Origin: Nitrospirota bacterium
GTDB taxonomy: Bacteria; Nitrospirota; Thermodesulfovibrionia; Thermodesulfovibrionales; UBA6898
Direction: 5' to 3'
DNA length: 45,169 nucleotides
NCBI GenBank assembly: GCA_016214855.1
Contig: JACRMT010000014.1
Coordinates: forward strand, 1-45,169
Shown here: one piece after another, positions 42,820 through 45,169 of the stretch
Numbering within the stretch: the first letter of the stretch is position 1
Layout: each line of letters opens with the position of its first letter
Notes under the pieces: generated by a model
Database searches by the model: none
What the model saw: the letters and a program-made list of their open reading frames with translations, nothing else
What the model was told of the DNA's origin: nothing
Made by a program: the position numbers and the translations under genes

Positions 42820-44570
42820 TTAAAGCGGTTCGCTGCGATCATAGCTCCTTTAAGGCAGTGCGTTTCGAGGCAGGTTTTAATGTTGTCCTTGCTGAGAGAA
42901 CTAAAGAGTCTAACCCGAAGGATTCGAGAAATGGTTTGGGGAAGACAACGCTTATAGAGATAATCCATTTCTGTTTTGGCGCGGGCACAAAGCCCGACGA
43001 GGGATTGAGGGTAAAAGAGTTAGACGATTGGACGTTTATGCTGGATTTAACATTAAGGGGAAAAGATTACACGATTTACCGAAACACAAAAGACTTCAAG
43101 AAAGTGAAGATTGAAGGTGATATCTCAAGCTGGCCGATAAAACCGGATTACGATATATATGAGAAGAGATTTTCCATGAAAACAGCGGAGTGGAACTCGT
43201 TGCTCGGTTATTTGATGTTTGACCTGCCGGCAGAAGCTTCAGGCGAACAATATAAGCCGACCTTCCGCAGCTTAATCTCATATTTTGCCAGGCGAGGCGT
43301 CGGCGCATTTCATGACCCCTTTAAGCACTATGCGCAACAGAAGGAATTTGACATGCAGGTGAATAATGCCTATTTATTGGGGTTGAATTGTGAGTATGCA
43401 GCTGAGTTTCAGTTATTGAAAGATAAAGAGCATACATTGCAGGAGTTGAAAAAAGCGGCAAATCAGGGATTGTTGGTGGGCTTAATTGGAACCTTGGGCG
43501 ACATGGAAGCGGAAAGGGTGAGGCTGGAGGATGAAGTCAGCGCTGCTGAAGACCAGTTGAAAACTTTTAAGGTCCATCCGCAGTATTACTCCATTTATGA
43601 AGAAGCTGAGGCCCTGCACAAGATGATTCAGGGAATAAAGAATAAATATGCCATTAATGCTCACATCTTGAGTAAGTATGAAGAGAGCATTACAGAAGAA
43701 AGGGATGCGTCTGCGGATAGCGTAAAACAAATCTACGAACAAGCCGGCCTTATCTTCCCTGAAGGTGTTGTAAAGAAAATATACGACACCTTGGAGTTTC
43801 ACAAAACGATAGTGCGCAACCGGAAAGAATATCTGAAATCTGAGATAGCAAGGATCAGGAGTGAGATTGACGAGCAAAAATATCAAATTGAGAATAACTC
43901 CAATAAGAGAGCGGCACTGCTTGGAATCCTTAAGACGCACGGCGCACTGGAAGAATATTCCAAACTGCAAAATAGGGTTGTAGAGCTCAGGCAGCAACTT
44001 GAGGAAGTTAAGGGCAGAATAAAGAACCTCGAAGCGTTTGAAGAAGGCAAAAGCGTTTTGAAAATAGAAAAGGAAGAGCTTATCCAAAAGACCCACCGAG
44101 ATTATCAGGAAAGACAAATGCAGCTGGATAATGCGCGCAAATTTTTCAATAAGAACTCTGAAAACTTATATTCTGAACCCGGCACCCTTTCGATAGATAT
44201 TAAGGATACGGGCTATAAATATAAAGTTGAAATTAAACGGGCCAAAAGTCAGGGCATAGGGTATATGAAGGTCTTCTGCTATGATCTGACCCTTACTCAA
44301 CTTAGAGCAGCCCATGCCGATATGCCGGGCTTTCTGATACATGACAGCACTATTTTCGATGGCGTCGATGAAAGACAAATTGCAAAGGCTTTAGAGTTGG
44401 CTGCTTCTGAGGCGCAGTCAAAAGGATTTCAATATATTTGCACGCTCAATTCCGACATTATTCCCTTTAACGATTTCTCTGATAAATTCAGAAATGAATT
44501 TGACCGGTTTGTTTGCATAAAACTTACGGACGCAACAGAGGACGGAGGTATTCTCGGCGTGAGATTTTGA
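42816..44570 (+). CDS. ABC-3C system ATPase (DUF2326, SMC/RecN-like)
   Basis: 584 residues. Walker A is G40-L-G-K43-T-T ('NGLGKTTLIEII'). The middle (about 185-450) is rich in long helices with heptad-like Leu/Glu patterns, typical of a coiled coil. The C-terminal part is the DUF2326 module, with 'FLIHDSTIFDG' (D510) as Walker B region and 'YICTLNSDIIP' after it. The family is predicted to sense DNA structures or phage-related events and to control the effector through the middle component. Coupled by ATGA to the middle component. Confidence 0.87.
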   Translation: MIKAVRCDHSSFKAVRFEAGFNVVLAERTKESNPKDSRNGLGKTTLIEIIHFCFGAGTKPDEGLRVKELDDWTFMLDLTLRGKDYTIYRNTKDFKKVKIEGDISSWPIKPDYDIYEKRFSMKTAEWNSLLGYLMFDLPAEASGEQYKPTFRSLISYFARRGVGAFHDPFKHYAQQKEFDMQVNNAYLLGLNCEYAAEFQLLKDKEHTLQELKKAANQGLLVGLIGTLGDMEAERVRLEDEVSAAEDQLKTFKVHPQYYSIYEEAEALHKMIQGIKNKYAINAHILSKYEESITEERDASADSVKQIYEQAGLIFPEGVVKKIYDTLEFHKTIVRNRKEYLKSEIARIRSEIDEQKYQIENNSNKRAALLGILKTHGALEEYSKLQNRVVELRQQLEEVKGRIKNLEAFEEGKSVLKIEKEELIQKTHRDYQERQMQLDNARKFFNKNSENLYSEPGTLSIDIKDTGYKYKVEIKRAKSQGIGYMKVFCYDLTLTQLRAAHADMPGFLIHDSTIFDGVDERQIAKALELAASEAQSKGFQYICTLNSDIIPFNDFSDKFRNEFDRFVCIKLTDATEDGGILGVRF

Positions 44571-44619
44571 TCGGAAAAAGAACGTCGGTTGTTTGGAGGG
44601 GAAGCTGGGAAGGCATTAA

Positions 44620-45034
44620 TTATTCTTCGCTTTCACTGATTATGAGCGAACGGTCATACATTCTTTTATTGTCTGAATTGAACTCGTATTTAACATCAAG
44701 AGTTAAATTGCAGGCATCAAGTATTTTCCAACGTCTTGCCTTATATATATTATTTGATACAGACCGGCCATCAACGTATATCTCAAAACTAACGATAAAA
44801 TGAACAGCATCATGATTTATTTTAAAATCTTCGGAGGGCGATAAATAGAAGGAGCGCTGAGTTGTGTCAATATTTTCAATGTTGTATGTTTTGCATTCAA
44901 TATAGTAAATTTCGTTGCGCTCAGTTCTTAATTCTATATCAGGATATCCCGTTGTCTTTTGTTTCCCAGAGCTTGTTTTAGGAGTAGTCGCTCCATATCC
45001 CCCCTGGATCAAGGCTTTTTTAAGATAGAGAGAG
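44620..45034 (-). pseudogene. PD-(D/E)XK nuclease fragment, N-terminus cut by an IS element
   Basis: The C-terminal 130 or more residues of a nuclease. P24-D25 in 'TTGYPDIELR' and E39-C40-K41 in 'YYIECKTY' form the PD-(D/E)XK catalytic set; the helix 'FYLSPSEDFKINHDAV' follows. Residues are counted from TTG 45012. The frame stays open upstream ('RPSLYLKKALIQ') and runs straight into the IS-like sequence, with no ATG or ribosome-binding site, so the real start was most likely removed. It faces the ABC-3C operon tail to tail. It could be a restriction enzyme or a further defence effector. Confidence 0.65.
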
Positions 45035-45169
45035 GGTCTGGAAAAACTGGACAGTGGTATAAGTGATAAAGCTGCTCTAAACTAAGAGGGATAGAAAGGA
45101 GCAGTGACAATGGCAAGAAGACCGAGAAGGAACCATGGAGCAACATTCAAAGCAAAGGTCGCACTGGAG
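45034..45169 (+). mobile_element. Left end of an IS3-family insertion sequence
   Basis: The boundary is approximate: TGGAAAAACTGGACAG near 45035 looks like the terminal inverted repeat (TGGACA is common in IS3-family ends). The transposase orfA begins 60 bp later. The right end lies outside the window, so target duplications cannot be checked. Confidence 0.7.
45110..45169 (+). CDS. IS3-family transposase OrfA, first 20 codons only
   Basis: ATG 45110 with AAAGGAG nine bases upstream. The start 'MARRPRRNHGATFKAKVALE' is the N-terminus typical of IS3-family OrfA proteins (HTH_Tnp_1). It is cut by the window edge. Confidence 0.85.
   Translation, partial: MARRPRRNHGATFKAKVALE

Noticed and set aside
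44513-44803. 96-codon plus-strand ORF after the ABC-3C ATPase
   Set aside because: Overlaps the ATPase end and lies opposite the PD-(D/E)XK motifs, which are the better explanation.
44571-45034. PD-(D/E)XK gene as a fourth ABC-3C component
   Set aside because: It is on the opposite strand and broken; nothing in the sequence ties it to the three-gene operon.

Overview
The window looks like one end of a metagenome-assembled contig from an anaerobic or microaerophilic Gram-negative bacterium. The gene set fits a deep-branching, Nitrospirota- or Desulfobacterota-like organism: a corrinoid-protein reductive activator with a core MetE-like methyltransferase, a 2-hydroxyacyl-CoA dehydratase-type activase, type IV pilins, a sigma-54 promoter and CIRCE-controlled groESL. 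That taxonomic guess is inference; no rRNA gene is present.

Layout. (1) 1-4.8 kb: a plus-strand run of secreted multicopper-oxidase-like proteins. Three two-domain cupredoxin proteins follow one another, but only one domain of the first and one domain of the second keep copper ligands; the third has none and ends in Ig-like repeats. (2) 4.9-10.6 kb: a minus-strand housekeeping operon, core MetE-like gene - tmk - holB - ricT - metG. (3) 10.6-16.0 kb: a leaderless-looking secreted amidase-like gene, a 31-codon ribosomal protein gene of the AURKAIP1/COX24 (bS22) type, and a 1476-residue double-ASKHA activase. (4) 16.2-25.6 kb: a type IV pilin and glycan cluster. A sigma-54-type pilin gene is followed by a GT-C-like membrane protein, five sugar and glycosyltransfer genes (including CDP-glucose synthesis and dehydration), a second pilin and a second GT-C/TPR membrane protein. 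(5) 25.7-31.1 kb: an atypical UvrA, a DUF4160/DUF2442 pair, a rhomboid protease and a zinc-ribbon/pseudo-receiver protein. (6) 31.2-40.9 kb: groES-groEL, mltG-ispG, panC, a receiver-PilZ protein, the corrinoid activator, NADP-type isocitrate dehydrogenase and a small DMT-family membrane protein. (7) 41.0-45.2 kb: an accessory defence region with an ORF6N protein, a tightly coupled three-gene ABC-3C system (HNH effector, small middle component, DUF2326 ATPase), a PD-(D/E)XK nuclease fragment and the start of an IS3-family element that cuts it off at the window end.

Two patterns stand out beyond ordinary annotation. First, the copper-ligand motifs needed for one trinuclear cluster are divided between two neighbouring polypeptides, which suggests a heteromeric six-cupredoxin-domain oxidase. 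Second, short two-part cassettes built of degenerate 7-bp repeats sit in frame inside conserved genes (holB once, the activase four to five times, uvrA twice), always in a stop-free orientation.

A technical caution: bases 1-141 are an exact copy of 4117-4257. That length equals a commonly used maximum assembly k-mer, so the left edge and the end of the third oxidase-like gene may reflect a repeat-induced assembly branch.
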